Source: Zunongwangia sp. ESRF-bin46 (lineage in GTDB: Bacteria; Bacteroidota; Bacteroidia; Flavobacteriales; Flavobacteriaceae). From it: a stretch of 64,000 bases of DNA. The stretch lies in NCBI GenBank assembly GCA_002631855.1, contig NTLF01000014.1, positions 547,951 to 611,950 on the forward strand. Direction: 5' to 3'. Shown here one piece after another: positions 25,621-35,327 of the stretch. The number at the start of each line of letters is the position of its first letter. Position 1 is the stretch's first letter. The notes under the pieces are model-generated. The model had not been told where the DNA came from. It searched no databases and saw only the letters and a list, made by a program, of their open reading frames with translations. A program made the position numbers and the translations under genes.

Positions 25621-25678
25621 TTACTTAATTTTAAATAGAAACACTTCTATATTTGAATGGTTCGAAAACGAAGAGATT

Positions 25679-26038
25679 CTACTCTTCGTCATAAAAAAAC
25701 TGTTCCTTCACAATTTTCCCATCTTTAACTTCGTAAACACCAATTTCTGACATTTGGCTGCGCTGTCCACTCGGTTTATGGGTAGTATCCATTTCGTGGC
25801 GAACACTAAACCAATTTTCTGCAACAATAGGTTCGCTGGTATGACGGCTGTGTACTTCGAAATTTTCTTGCCACCATTCTCCTTTTTTGGCAACTTCATC
25901 CATTCCATTAGCTACAGGGTTATCACCAGTAGGTTCAATACTCACAATATTTGGACTGTACAATTCTTGATAACAGCGTTCTTCTTGATCACTATTACAC
26001 CAATTTACTAGGTTTTCTGCAATTTCTTTTGTGTTCAT
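25679..26038 (-). CDS. SnoaL-like / NTF2-fold protein
   Basis: The 119-residue protein has an NTF2-like pattern: helix KEIAENLVNWCNSD, then YSPNIVSIEPTGDNPVANGMDEV, WWQENFEVH, and closing strands IGVYEVKDGKIVKEQFFYDEE. The family includes isomerase-like and binding proteins; no catalytic set is diagnostic here. It is transcribed alone. Confidence 0.78.
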   Translation of the reverse strand: MNTKEIAENLVNWCNSDQEERCYQELYSPNIVSIEPTGDNPVANGMDEVAKKGEWWQENFEVHSRHTSEPIVAENWFSVRHEMDTTHKPSGQRSQMSEIGVYEVKDGKIVKEQFFYDEE

Positions 26039-26112
26039 AATGGTAAGTTTTTTGTTTATTTAAAGATAGTGAAAAAACATATTGGCTTAACATTCAAAAA
26101 ATTACAAAATTG

Positions 26113-26919
26113 TTAAGGTTGCTGTTTAAAAGTATACCCTAATACTTTTGAAATATTAGTTGAGGTTACTTTTTTATAAACGGTGTTTTCTTTTTTTTCG
26201 GAATAAGAAGGTGGCTCTAAGTTTAACTCTTTTGCTTTTTGGGTATAATAGTCCTTTTTTGTAGGATGAAAAGGCGCCACAGCATTAAAAATATGCCCAA
26301 ACGCATCTTGTTTTATAATTTCTGAAAGAATCCCGATACAATCTTCTCTGTGGATAAGATTAACAGGTGCATTACCATTGTTTAACCCTTTTCTACCGGC
26401 TAGATATTTCACAGGTTGTCTTGTGCCCCCTATTAAACCTCCAAACCGAACAAGGGTTGTTTGCAATGCTTCAGAAGTAAAAAACAGCTTCTCTACTTTA
26501 ATTAATTGTTTGGCTGCATCATTTTCAGCAATTGGAAGATCCTTTTCGGTTACGGTGCTTTGCTTGTAACTATAAACAGATGTGCTACTTACAAGAACCA
26601 CTTTTTGTACGGCGGTTTTTTGTATTTCAGTTAAAAAGTGTGTCATTTTAGCAACGTGATCTGCACCCGTATTTCTTCGTAAACCTGGTGGAATCATTAT
26701 AACTAAACAATCTACATTTTTTAAAAGTGCATCAACTTCACCAGATACTCCATTTTCTGAAATTTCAACAGGAAAAGCTTGTATTCCATTACGTTGCATA
26801 GCTCCTGCTTTTTCAATGCTCGTAACAGAACCTTTAACTTGAAATCCTAAGCTTTGTAGGTGTCTGGAAAAAGGGTAGCCTAACCAACCTAAGCCTGCAA
26901 TTGCTATTGTTTTAATCAT
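26113..26919 (-). CDS. NAD(P)-binding protein, YeeZ-like SDR family
   Basis: The 268-residue protein starts IKTIAIAGLGWLGYPFSRHL, an extended Rossmann motif (GxGWLG). LVIMIPPGLRRN, VVLVSSTSVYS and LVRFGGLIGGTRQP are seen as in the YeeZ/epimerase-like extended SDR group. A later FNAVAPFHPTKKDYYTQ resembles the substrate domain. The substrate is unknown. It lies 3 bases after the M28 peptidase stop codon and is likely cotranscribed with it. Confidence 0.82.
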   Translation of the reverse strand: MIKTIAIAGLGWLGYPFSRHLQSLGFQVKGSVTSIEKAGAMQRNGIQAFPVEISENGVSGEVDALLKNVDCLVIMIPPGLRRNTGADHVAKMTHFLTEIQKTAVQKVVLVSSTSVYSYKQSTVTEKDLPIAENDAAKQLIKVEKLFFTSEALQTTLVRFGGLIGGTRQPVKYLAGRKGLNNGNAPVNLIHREDCIGILSEIIKQDAFGHIFNAVAPFHPTKKDYYTQKAKELNLEPPSYSEKKENTVYKKVTSTNISKVLGYTFKQQP

Positions 26920-26922
26920 ATA

Positions 26923-29283
26923 TTATTGTACTTTTTCAGGTAAAGTTTGTATTGAATCTTGTTCTTTTTTGGGTAGATTTTCAGGAATGAAACTTTGTTT
27001 TATAGCTACTGCATCGGTAACTACAAAAGGTTTTGGCATCATGTCTTTGGGACGTTTACTGATACTGAATTTTTCATTTTCCATTAAATCATACGAAAAT
27101 TCTAAAGCTGTAAATGATATTGCATTCTTCATTTCGGTTGTATATGAAACTTCCAAGGGCTCATTTTTGTTTACCCAATATCGAAGTAATAAATCGCTTT
27201 TTCGGTTTCCGTAAGCAAATCCCGTACTATCTTTTTGTACTTGTTGATCATTAAATGAAAGTGAGTTAAATGTAGCTTCTGTATTTGCGTACAAATTTAA
27301 TTGGTTGATGTTTCGCCTTGGGGCAATGGTAAACGTTATTTTTTTTAGGTTATTTATAATTGTGTCTTTCTTCAGAATAATTTCAAAAGGCGCAATATTT
27401 TTTTTAGGTGCTTTTGCAGCGTATGTATATCCAGTACTATATTTACTGCCCGAGGCACTTAATATTTCTGAAGGGACTTCAGTAGGATTTTCTCCTAAAT
27501 ACCCTCTGGTCCAATCATCTAAAATGTTATCGTAGGTAAGCCAATACGACTTTTCAGTATCGGCATCTTGATAAAAGACTAAACTGTTGGGTTTTTGGCG
27601 GGTTTCAGAAAAATCACTCGTTAAATGTGCTTTGATGAAAAATCCAAATGCAAACAGAAAGCAAAGAATAGATAGCATTTTTTTCCAACTATAAAAACCA
27701 AATACAGGTAACAATAAACCAAATAATAAAACAGTAAACACACAACTTATCACGACCATTTCTGACCCCAAACCAACTGGAAAAAACTGAATAAGTGGTG
27801 AAAAGAAAAACAAGGCGGGTGCGGCCAATAAGGCCATCAATATTAAATTGGGTTTCTTTTGTTTTATAAGCACCCAAAATGATAATAACCCAAAGAAAAC
27901 AGGTATTATAAAATAAGCGGCACCTTTTAAAATTACAAATACAGCTACATTTACAAGTATCCAAAAAATAAGGGGTGCAACATATACCGAAGCTACTTGT
28001 TCCCTGTTTGCAAACCGTCTGTACAAATAGAATGTGATGGAAAGTGTAAGAAAAACAAAAAAGGCAACATAAGCATGCCCATTATATTTAAAGCCATGCT
28101 GAACTTCATTGTATTGTGGATACAAGGCGAGCAGTAATTTCCATCCAAAAAAACCGATAACCCCACAAATAACCAATGACAATAAAAATGGGACGAAGCC
28201 TTTGGCAATTCCTTTACCTGTTATTTTTTCTTTTTTGAAACCGTAGAAAACAAGAATTCCAAATAAGACAGTGGCGACCAACAATAATGGTAAGATCCAC
28301 AAGAATGGAAATGAGATCATTTTTAAAAAAGGAAAGTTTACGTACACATATTCTTCATCAGATTTTAAGTTAGTTAAATCGGCATCGGCAAAATAGTGCA
28401 GTAACGGTAAGAGATAACTTCCTTGATGTTGTAATGTTTCTATATCTAGATTTTCAATGGTATCGTTGGCAGTATGATAGTCAAAATGATCGTCTATAAA
28501 CGCGAAAAAATAACTGGGAATATCGCCGTCTTCTCTAAATATGGTAGAATCCGTATCATTTGGCAACATTTTATAAACGCTGTACATTAAAGATGAAGCA
28601 ACAGGGTAGTCAGGGTTTGCTTCAATAAAAGTTTTAACTAATTTTTCGTTTCCACCGTTGGTTTCCAAAATCATATTGCTGGGGCCACCACTTCCGCGGG
28701 CTTCAAAATTGAGTACGAGTCCTACATCATCTGCCCAAGGATGTTCATTTACAAAAAGCTTGGCGCCATCCAGGCCAATTTCTTCAGCATCGGTAAAGAG
28801 TATAATGATATCATTTTTAGGCTTTTTCTCACTAGCTTTATAAGCACGTAGCGTTTCTAAAATTGTTACAATACCACTACCGGCATCGCTAGCTCCAGGT
28901 GATGGAACCAACGCACTATCGTAGTGCGAAAGCAATAAAAGAGCTTTGCCACTTCCAGTTCCTTCCATACGAGCTACAATATTTATAGGACGGTTCATGG
29001 TTCTACTTTGTGTGCTATAAACAAATCCCTCTTGGGTCTGTGTTTGTAACCCTAACTTTTCTAACTCAGCAGTTAAATAATTTCTAACATTCCCGTGTTC
29101 TCGTGAACCGTGATAATGTGGTTTTTGAGCTATATTCTGAAGTTTTTCAAGTGCGCGTTCGGTTGAAAATTCGGTTTTTGCAATATTTTTTGAAGTGCCT
29201 TTTCTAGGCATCAAGCTATAAAAAGAATAATAAATTAATCCTAAAATGATCAAGAGGGAAAGAACGGTGCTTATTCGTTTCAT
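26923..29283 (-). CDS. M28 family metallopeptidase with multi-helix membrane domain
   Basis: The 786-residue protein has an N-terminal membrane anchor (residues 5-25) and an extracytoplasmic M28 zinc peptidase domain. Metal-binding and catalytic residues are visible in LLLSHYDSA, SPGASDAGSG, FTDAEEIGLDG and DDHFDYHTANDT. About eight membrane helices follow from residue 330 to 570, and a C-terminal beta domain of about 200 residues closes the protein. This is the Fxna/ER aminopeptidase-like plan. An exported aminopeptidase at the inner membrane is likely. Confidence 0.88.
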   Translation of the reverse strand: MKRISTVLSLLIILGLIYYSFYSLMPRKGTSKNIAKTEFSTERALEKLQNIAQKPHYHGSREHGNVRNYLTAELEKLGLQTQTQEGFVYSTQSRTMNRPINIVARMEGTGSGKALLLLSHYDSALVPSPGASDAGSGIVTILETLRAYKASEKKPKNDIIILFTDAEEIGLDGAKLFVNEHPWADDVGLVLNFEARGSGGPSNMILETNGGNEKLVKTFIEANPDYPVASSLMYSVYKMLPNDTDSTIFREDGDIPSYFFAFIDDHFDYHTANDTIENLDIETLQHQGSYLLPLLHYFADADLTNLKSDEEYVYVNFPFLKMISFPFLWILPLLLVATVLFGILVFYGFKKEKITGKGIAKGFVPFLLSLVICGVIGFFGWKLLLALYPQYNEVQHGFKYNGHAYVAFFVFLTLSITFYLYRRFANREQVASVYVAPLIFWILVNVAVFVILKGAAYFIIPVFFGLLSFWVLIKQKKPNLILMALLAAPALFFFSPLIQFFPVGLGSEMVVISCVFTVLLFGLLLPVFGFYSWKKMLSILCFLFAFGFFIKAHLTSDFSETRQKPNSLVFYQDADTEKSYWLTYDNILDDWTRGYLGENPTEVPSEILSASGSKYSTGYTYAAKAPKKNIAPFEIILKKDTIINNLKKITFTIAPRRNINQLNLYANTEATFNSLSFNDQQVQKDSTGFAYGNRKSDLLLRYWVNKNEPLEVSYTTEMKNAISFTALEFSYDLMENEKFSISKRPKDMMPKPFVVTDAVAIKQSFIPENLPKKEQDSIQTLPEKVQ

Positions 29284-29406
29284 TTAGTTGGTTTTTTTGG
29301 TGTTCTAAAAGTACAATTTTTAATGGGATTGCCTTTTTTCTAGAAAAAACATAAAAGAGCATGTTATAAAAATGACTATCTTTAGGAAAGCTAAAAAACT
29401 AAGAAT

Positions 29407-29871
29407 ATGGGAATTAAAAGTTATATAGGAAAGCGAGCAAAACCAAAAAAAGGTTCTACCGAAAATATAAAAGTATCAGATTATATGAGTAGAAACCTTA
29501 TAACATTTAAACCAGAACAAACGGTATTGGAGGTAATGAACACGCTCATTAAAAAGAAAATTTCTGGTGGTCCTGTGGTAAATGACAATCACGAATTGGT
29601 GGGTATTATAAGTGAAGGTGATTGTATTAAAGAAATAAGTAATAGCCGCTATTACAACCACCCAATGGAAGATATTAAGGTTGAAGACTATATGATTAAA
29701 GAAGTAGATACCATTGACGGTGACATGAACCTGTTTGATGCTGCCGAAAAATTTTTAACAGCCAAAAGAAGAAGATTTCCCATCTGCGAAAATGGAAAAT
29801 TGGTAGGGTTGATAAGTCAAAAAGATGTTTTAAAAGCTGCGTTGGAATTAAAGGGAAATAACTGGAAGTAA
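29407..29871 (+). CDS. CBS domain pair protein
   Basis: The 154 residues hold two CBS domains: VSDYMSRNLITFKPEQTVLEVMNTL with GGPVVNDNHELVGIISEGD, and VEDYMIKEVDTIDGDMNLFDAAEKF with FPICENGKLVGLISQKDVL. CBS pairs bind adenosine nucleotides and act as regulatory modules. No fused catalytic domain is present. It is convergent with the zinc-ribbon gene, only a base apart. Confidence 0.9.
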   Translation: MGIKSYIGKRAKPKKGSTENIKVSDYMSRNLITFKPEQTVLEVMNTLIKKKISGGPVVNDNHELVGIISEGDCIKEISNSRYYNHPMEDIKVEDYMIKEVDTIDGDMNLFDAAEKFLTAKRRRFPICENGKLVGLISQKDVLKAALELKGNNWK

Positions 29872-30228
29872 CTACATGCTCAGTTCTGTCTTCACCAACA
29901 AATACCAATCGTCTTCAAGCGGTAAATAACCTTGGTCGTACACATAAAAATAAACTGTTCCTACTTTGGTAACATATTGACCAGTAAAAAACTGAAAGTT
30001 AAATCCGTTTTTTTGCAGGGTTTGTTTTTTTACTTTGGTTTTATCTTTAGTGTTCAGTTTTTCGAGGATGCGATAGTTTTTCCGAAGCCGATTATTAATA
30101 TTCCGAACTAAATTTTTACTATCCTTGTTCAGTGAATTGTTATGGGCATTTCGGCAAGCATCACTACAAAACTTTTTATCTGCTCTACCAATTATTTTAT
30201 CACCACATTCAGGGCAAGCTCTTTCCAT
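29872..30228 (-). CDS. Zinc-ribbon protein, DUF2116-like
   Basis: The 118-residue protein opens with ACPECGDKIIGRADKKFCSDACRNAHNN (Cys residues 5, 8, 22 and 26), a treble-clef zinc ribbon. A basic helical segment follows (KNLVRNINNRLRKNYRILEKLN). The C-terminus alternates aromatic residues (GFNFQFFTGQY, VYFYVYDQGYLPLEDDWYLL). This is a familiar but uncharacterised flavobacterial protein. It follows the NUMOD4-like gene by 2 bases, so both are probably on one transcript. Confidence 0.78.
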   Translation of the reverse strand: MERACPECGDKIIGRADKKFCSDACRNAHNNSLNKDSKNLVRNINNRLRKNYRILEKLNTKDKTKVKKQTLQKNGFNFQFFTGQYVTKVGTVYFYVYDQGYLPLEDDWYLLVKTELSM

Positions 30229-30230
30229 TT

Positions 30231-30791
30231 TTATTTATAATCTATATGTCCCCAATTTTTACCAGACTTTATACGGTATAATTGCATTTCTGAAATACCA
30301 AATTGTTTAGCAATTAACCGTAGTCGTGTTCTACGATTGGGGTCGAATATTTTCTTTTTTAACAATCTAACCTTCTCAGGCGTAAGCTTAGCATATTTTG
30401 GTTTTAATAAAGCCTCTTTTTTAGCTCGTATTACTGCTGGGTTATTTTTATTGTGTTCAGTAAGCTCCTTGCGGTTAGTGTATTGTAAATTATCAATATG
30501 GTTGTTTGCTTTGTTATAGTCTTTATGTATTACCAAATTTTTTCCTTCTATTTCTTCTAAAAAAAGTTGGGCAACAGCTCGATGTATATAAATTAAACTG
30601 GTTTTGCCGTTTTTTTTAAGTGTTGAAAAAACTTCATACCCATTTAATATATAGGTTTTTAGAAATTCTCCCTCAGGATTATTTTTGTAATGCTTTACTC
30701 TTCCGTAGTTCGAAATATCAAATAAATCACTTCTACGCCATGAGGGATCGGAAAATTTTTTCCAAACCTCTCCTTTTAAATTTGGTATCAT
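30231..30791 (-). CDS. NUMOD4/HNH-type endonuclease-like protein
   Basis: The 186-residue protein begins with a NUMOD4-like DNA-binding segment (EVWKKFSD, FDISNYGRVKHYK). An HNH-like core follows: YIHRAVAQLFLEE, VIHKDYNKANNHIDNLQYTN, where the usual H-x-D-G-N is H-K-D-Y-N. The C-terminus carries a helix-turn-helix (RLRLIAKQFGISEMQLYRIKSGKNW). Such proteins are usually phage or intron homing endonucleases. Here it sits among ordinary chromosomal genes beside a zinc-ribbon gene, so it is either a solitary selfish gene or a domesticated DNA-binding protein. Confidence 0.75.
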   Translation of the reverse strand: MIPNLKGEVWKKFSDPSWRRSDLFDISNYGRVKHYKNNPEGEFLKTYILNGYEVFSTLKKNGKTSLIYIHRAVAQLFLEEIEGKNLVIHKDYNKANNHIDNLQYTNRKELTEHNKNNPAVIRAKKEALLKPKYAKLTPEKVRLLKKKIFDPNRRTRLRLIAKQFGISEMQLYRIKSGKNWGHIDYK

Positions 30792-30844
30792 TTTAGGGGG
30801 AGTTTATATCAAATATAGTAAAAATTACTTTTTGGAATATAAAT

Positions 30845-31765
30845 TTATTGATTTTCAGGGGTTTTATCTTCTTTGGAAGGTAAATTAAAGCGGTAAATAG
30901 CCTCAATTTTTGCAAAAAAACCACCGTTCATTTCTGGGTTTAATTGCGTACGATCATCGCCAAAACTAAAGGCTGAAAGTCCTAAATCGATAGTTTCACC
31001 ATCTGCATAAACCTCATAGTTATTGCTGGAATAGCCTAGTTTTGTTCGTAGTAAGACACTTTTGTCTAGAAAATTGAACTGCCAATAGGCGGCAAATTCC
31101 AACGAGCTTAAATCAACATACGTATCGGGCTGATTTTCTTTTTTTATATTGAAACTTCTCCCAATACCAAAATAATCCATTCCAATAGTGGTTTTTCCCA
31201 AGGCATAGCTTACATCTGCTGAAATGGGCAGTGACATATCCATTTCAAACTTTTTATTAGGACTTAAATAATACCAACCAATAATTGGTGTAGTAAAAAA
31301 ACCGAAAGCTTCTTGCGAACCATAGGCTCCAAAACGGTAAATTAAATTTTCTTTTTTCTGAAGTTTCAGCAAAGCAAAGCCTCCTAAATAGAAATCATCG
31401 CTGGAAATATCATTGTAGTCTGAAGCAATTTTAGGTAATAAAACTATTGTCGAACTCCATCTTTCAGAATGCGTAGAAGCCAAACCTAATTTTATGTTTG
31501 TACTGTATAAACTAGTGCGTTCAGCTTCAGGAAACAGTTGCAAATTGTTTGTGCTAAAATCAGCTCCCGTAATTAGTGCGTTCTTGTCATTAAGAACGAT
31601 TGGAAACGTAAAGCCCGCCTCAAAAGATCGAATACTCGTACTGCTGTTGGTTCCTTCAAAATCATTATTAAATGTTTCGCCGTAACCTATTCTAAAAATA
31701 TCAACATAGTCTTGTGCAAAAGTCAACATTGGGACAAGAAGCAATAGCAAAAGTAATTTTCTCAA
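30845..31765 (-). CDS. DUF6268-like outer membrane beta-barrel protein
   Basis: The 306-residue protein opens at a TTG with a signal peptide RKLLLLLLLVPMLTFAQ. The mature part has alternating amphipathic strands and repeated aromatic girdle residues (YRFGAYGSQEAFGFFTT, IIGWYYLSPNKKFEMDMS, SLEFAAYWQFNFLDK) and ends in a proline- and charge-rich tail. This resembles outer-membrane proteins of the DUF6268 type. Substrate or role is unknown. Confidence 0.78.
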   Translation of the reverse strand: MRKLLLLLLLVPMLTFAQDYVDIFRIGYGETFNNDFEGTNSSTSIRSFEAGFTFPIVLNDKNALITGADFSTNNLQLFPEAERTSLYSTNIKLGLASTHSERWSSTIVLLPKIASDYNDISSDDFYLGGFALLKLQKKENLIYRFGAYGSQEAFGFFTTPIIGWYYLSPNKKFEMDMSLPISADVSYALGKTTIGMDYFGIGRSFNIKKENQPDTYVDLSSLEFAAYWQFNFLDKSVLLRTKLGYSSNNYEVYADGETIDLGLSAFSFGDDRTQLNPEMNGGFFAKIEAIYRFNLPSKEDKTPENQ

Positions 31766-31920
31766 AAGTGGGTGGTTTTTTAGTAAATATAGAAAAATAT
31801 GAAAGAAACTTCTTTAAAGGAATAAAAATCACATTAGCAATGTGTTATTTGAAGGTTCCCAAGATAGACTTTTTCAGTAAAATTTCTTACTTTCGCAACC
31901 TTATTGAAATGCAACTTGTT

Positions 31921-34900
31921 ATGAGCAAAAAGTTTAAAGAATACAAGGGATTAGACCTTCCTAAGACAGCGACAGAAATACTTGATTTTTGGAATGAAAA
32001 CAACATTTTTGAAAAGAGTATTTCCATTCGTGAAGGTAATGAGCCGTTTGTGTTTTTTGAAGGGCCTCCATCTGCAAATGGAATGCCGGGTATTCACCAC
32101 GTGATGGCGCGATCCATTAAGGATATTTTTTGTCGCTACAAAACCCAAAAAGGTTTTAAAGTTGATAGAAAAGCGGGTTGGGATACCCACGGACTTCCTA
32201 TTGAATTAGGCGTTGAGAAGGAATTGGGTATTACCAAAGAAGATATTGGTAAAAAGATTTCTGTTGAAGCTTACAACGATGCTTGTAAAAAAGCCGTTAT
32301 GCGGTATACCGATGCATGGAACAAAGTAACCGAAGGCTATGGCTATTGGGTAGATATGGACGATCCATACATAACCTACAAGCCAAAATACATGGAAACG
32401 GTTTGGTGGTTGCTGAAAGAAATATACAACAAAGGCCTTATGTACAAAGGCTACACCATACAACCGTACTCGCCAAAAGCGGGAACGGGTTTAAGTTCGC
32501 ACGAATTGAACCAACCAGGAACTTATCAAGATGTTACCGATACGACTGTAGTGGCTCAATTTAAAGCCGTTGCAGATACATTGCCAGATTTTTTAGCTGA
32601 AGAAAGTAACAACATCTTCCTTTTAGCTTGGACAACCACACCTTGGACATTGCCAAGTAACACGGCGCTTACCGTAGGAAAGAAGATTCACTACGTATTA
32701 GTAAAAACCTACAACCAATACACATTTGAGCCTATTTACGTAGTACTTGCTAAAAACTTAGTAGGGAAACAATTTGGCGGGAAATATGAAGAAAAACCAA
32801 ATGAAGAAGTCCTTGACAGTTATAAACAAGGCGATAAAAAGATACCGTATTTCATTGTAAAAGAATTTAAGGGGAAAGACCTGTTAGATATTCGATACGA
32901 GCAGTTATTGGATTACGCAAAACCTTACGAAAACCCTGAGAATGCATTCCGTGTAATTGCGGGGGATTTTGTGACAACCGAAGATGGTACTGGTATTGTA
33001 CATACCGCGCCAACCTTTGGTGCAGACGATGCCAAAGTAGCCAAAGAAGCATCGCCAGAAGTTCCGCCGTTATTGATTAAAAATGAAAATGGCGATTTAG
33101 TTCCGTTGGTAGATTTACAAGGGAAGTTTCGTCCAGAAATGGGTGAATTAGCTGGTAAATATGTAAAAAACGAGTATTATGACGATGGCGAAGCACCTGA
33201 AAAATCAGTCGATGTTGAATTAGTCATCAAATTGAAAACTGAAAACAGAGCTTTTCACGTTGAAAAATATGTACACAGTTACCCGAATTGTTGGCGTACC
33301 GATAAGCCTATTTTATACTACCCATTAGATTCTTGGTTTATAAAAGTGACCGATTTTAAAGATCGTATGCACGATTTAAATAAAACCATTAACTGGAAAC
33401 CAAAAGCAACCGGAGAAGGTCGTTTTGGCAACTGGTTGGCAAATGCAAACGATTGGAACTTATCTCGTTCGCGTTATTGGGGGATCCCGTTACCACTTTG
33501 GAGAACAGAAGATGGCAAGGAAGAAAAATGTATTGGAAGCATAGAAGAGCTGAAAGCCGAAATGGAGAAAGCTGTTGTAGCTGGCGTTATGGATAAAGCA
33601 ATTTATGAAGACTTTACCCCAGGCGATTTTTCAGAAGAAAACTACGATACGGTAGATTTACATAAAAACATTGTTGACGGAATTACACTTGTTTCAGAAA
33701 GTGGAAAACCAATGAAGCGCGAAGCCGATCTAATCGATGTGTGGTTTGATAGCGGAAGCATGCCATATGCACAATGGCATTACCCTTTCGAAAACAAAGA
33801 CAAAGTAGAGCAAACGTGGCGCAAAGCCGATTTTATTGCTGAAGGTGTGGATCAAACTCGTGGTTGGTTCTATACCTTGCACGCGATTGCTACGATGATT
33901 TTTGATGATGTTGCTTATAAAAATGTAGTGAGTAATGGTCTGGTGCTGGATAAAAATGGACAGAAAATGTCCAAACGGTTGGGCAATGCTGTAGATCCGT
34001 TTGAAACACTTAATACCTACGGTCCCGATGCTACACGTTGGTACATGATTAGCAATGCGAATCCTTGGGATAACTTGAAGTTTGACTTGGATGGTATTTC
34101 GGAAGTGCGTAATAAGTTCTTCGGAACACTTTACAATACCTATAGTTTTTTCAGTTTATATGCCAATTTGGATAACTTTACCTATGCTGAAGCAGATGTA
34201 CTGTTAGAAAAACGCCCTGAAATAGACCGATGGATTCTTTCAGAATTACATACACTTGTTGAAAAAGTAGATGCTTTTTATAGCGATTATGAGCCTACAA
34301 AAGCAACGCGTGCGATTTCAGAGTTTGTGCAAGAAAACTTAAGTAACTGGTTTGTGCGATTAAGCAGAAGACGCTATTGGAAAGGCAGCTATAACGACGA
34401 TAAAATTTCTGCCTACCAAACGCTATACACGTGTTTAGAAACGGTTGCAAAGCTTAGCGCACCAGTAGCTCCGTTCTTTATGGATCGTTTATATAAAGAT
34501 TTAACCGAAGGAGTTGAAAAAGAAGGAAAAGAATCGGTTCATGTAAGTGATTTTCCAAAAGCAGATACTTTGTTTATAGATAAAACTCTAGAACGTAAAA
34601 TGCAGCGAGCGCAAACAATCTCATCGCTTGTATTATCTTTACGTCAGCGTGAAAAAATAAAAGTGCGTCAACCGCTTCAGAAAATTATGATTCCGGTGTT
34701 GGACGAAACTGTTAGAGCCGAAATAGAAGCCGTTGAAGATTTGATAAAATCTGAAGTAAACGTCAAAGAAATCAAATTGATTGACGAAGCTTCAGGTCTT
34801 TTAGTTAAACAGATTAAACCAGACTTTAAAAAGCTGGGACCACGTTTTGGAAGAGACATGAAGCTGGTAGCTAAGGAAATTGCAGGGTTTGGGCAAGATG

Positions 34901-35325
34901 AGATTGCCAAATTAGAGAAAGATGGAGAAATTTCAGTTGAAATCAACGAAAAAAATACTACATTGAGCCTTGATGACGTTATAATAAGCTCTCAAGATAT
35001 TGAAGGCTGGTTAGTTGCCAATGCCAATGGCATAACAGTTGCGCTCGATGTAACCATTACCCCTTCACTAAAAAACGAAGGAATAGCCAGAGAATTGGTA
35101 AACCGAATTCAAAACCTACGAAAAGACTCTGGATTTGAAGTGACAGACCGGGTAGAGGTAACCATTAAGGATGATAAATACCTTAAACCTGCAGTTGAAG
35201 AAAATTTAACGTATATTAAAGAAGAAACATTAACGGAAATATTGCAATTTGATAATGATGTAAGCAATGGAACGGAAATTGCTTTTGATGATATTGCAAC
35301 CCAAATTGAAATAAAAAAACACTAG
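31921..35325 (+). CDS. ileS: Isoleucine-tRNA ligase, long eukaryote-like form
   Basis: From the ATG at 31921 (MSKKFKEYKGLDL) the protein has 1134 residues. The HIGH-motif region reads SANGMPGIHHVMARSIKD, with GIHH in place of the canonical HIGH, and the KMSKS motif is QKMSKRLGNAVDP. The CP1 editing domain and anticodon-binding domain are complete. The 69 codons upstream of 31921 cross the divergent gene and lack protein-like composition, so they were trimmed. Length and HIGH region resemble the eukaryote-like IleRS2 clade. It lies 2 bases before the dksA-like gene. Confidence 0.93.
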   Translation: MSKKFKEYKGLDLPKTATEILDFWNENNIFEKSISIREGNEPFVFFEGPPSANGMPGIHHVMARSIKDIFCRYKTQKGFKVDRKAGWDTHGLPIELGVEKELGITKEDIGKKISVEAYNDACKKAVMRYTDAWNKVTEGYGYWVDMDDPYITYKPKYMETVWWLLKEIYNKGLMYKGYTIQPYSPKAGTGLSSHELNQPGTYQDVTDTTVVAQFKAVADTLPDFLAEESNNIFLLAWTTTPWTLPSNTALTVGKKIHYVLVKTYNQYTFEPIYVVLAKNLVGKQFGGKYEEKPNEEVLDSYKQGDKKIPYFIVKEFKGKDLLDIRYEQLLDYAKPYENPENAFRVIAGDFVTTEDGTGIVHTAPTFGADDAKVAKEASPEVPPLLIKNENGDLVPLVDLQGKFRPEMGELAGKYVKNEYYDDGEAPEKSVDVELVIKLKTENRAFHVEKYVHSYPNCWRTDKPILYYPLDSWFIKVTDFKDRMHDLNKTINWKPKATGEGRFGNWLANANDWNLSRSRYWGIPLPLWRTEDGKEEKCIGSIEELKAEMEKAVVAGVMDKAIYEDFTPGDFSEENYDTVDLHKNIVDGITLVSESGKPMKREADLIDVWFDSGSMPYAQWHYPFENKDKVEQTWRKADFIAEGVDQTRGWFYTLHAIATMIFDDVAYKNVVSNGLVLDKNGQKMSKRLGNAVDPFETLNTYGPDATRWYMISNANPWDNLKFDLDGISEVRNKFFGTLYNTYSFFSLYANLDNFTYAEADVLLEKRPEIDRWILSELHTLVEKVDAFYSDYEPTKATRAISEFVQENLSNWFVRLSRRRYWKGSYNDDKISAYQTLYTCLETVAKLSAPVAPFFMDRLYKDLTEGVEKEGKESVHVSDFPKADTLFIDKTLERKMQRAQTISSLVLSLRQREKIKVRQPLQKIMIPVLDETVRAEIEAVEDLIKSEVNVKEIKLIDEASGLLVKQIKPDFKKLGPRFGRDMKLVAKEIAGFGQDEIAKLEKDGEISVEINEKNTTLSLDDVIISSQDIEGWLVANANGITVALDVTITPSLKNEGIARELVNRIQNLRKDSGFEVTDRVEVTIKDDKYLKPAVEENLTYIKEETLTEILQFDNDVSNGTEIAFDDIATQIEIKKH

Positions 35326-35327
35326 AT

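Noticed and set aside
31714..31920. Extended 5' part of the ileS frame (69 residues)
   Set aside because: It overlaps the start of the outer membrane protein gene on the other strand and does not resemble any IleRS start. The ATG at 31921 fits the family.
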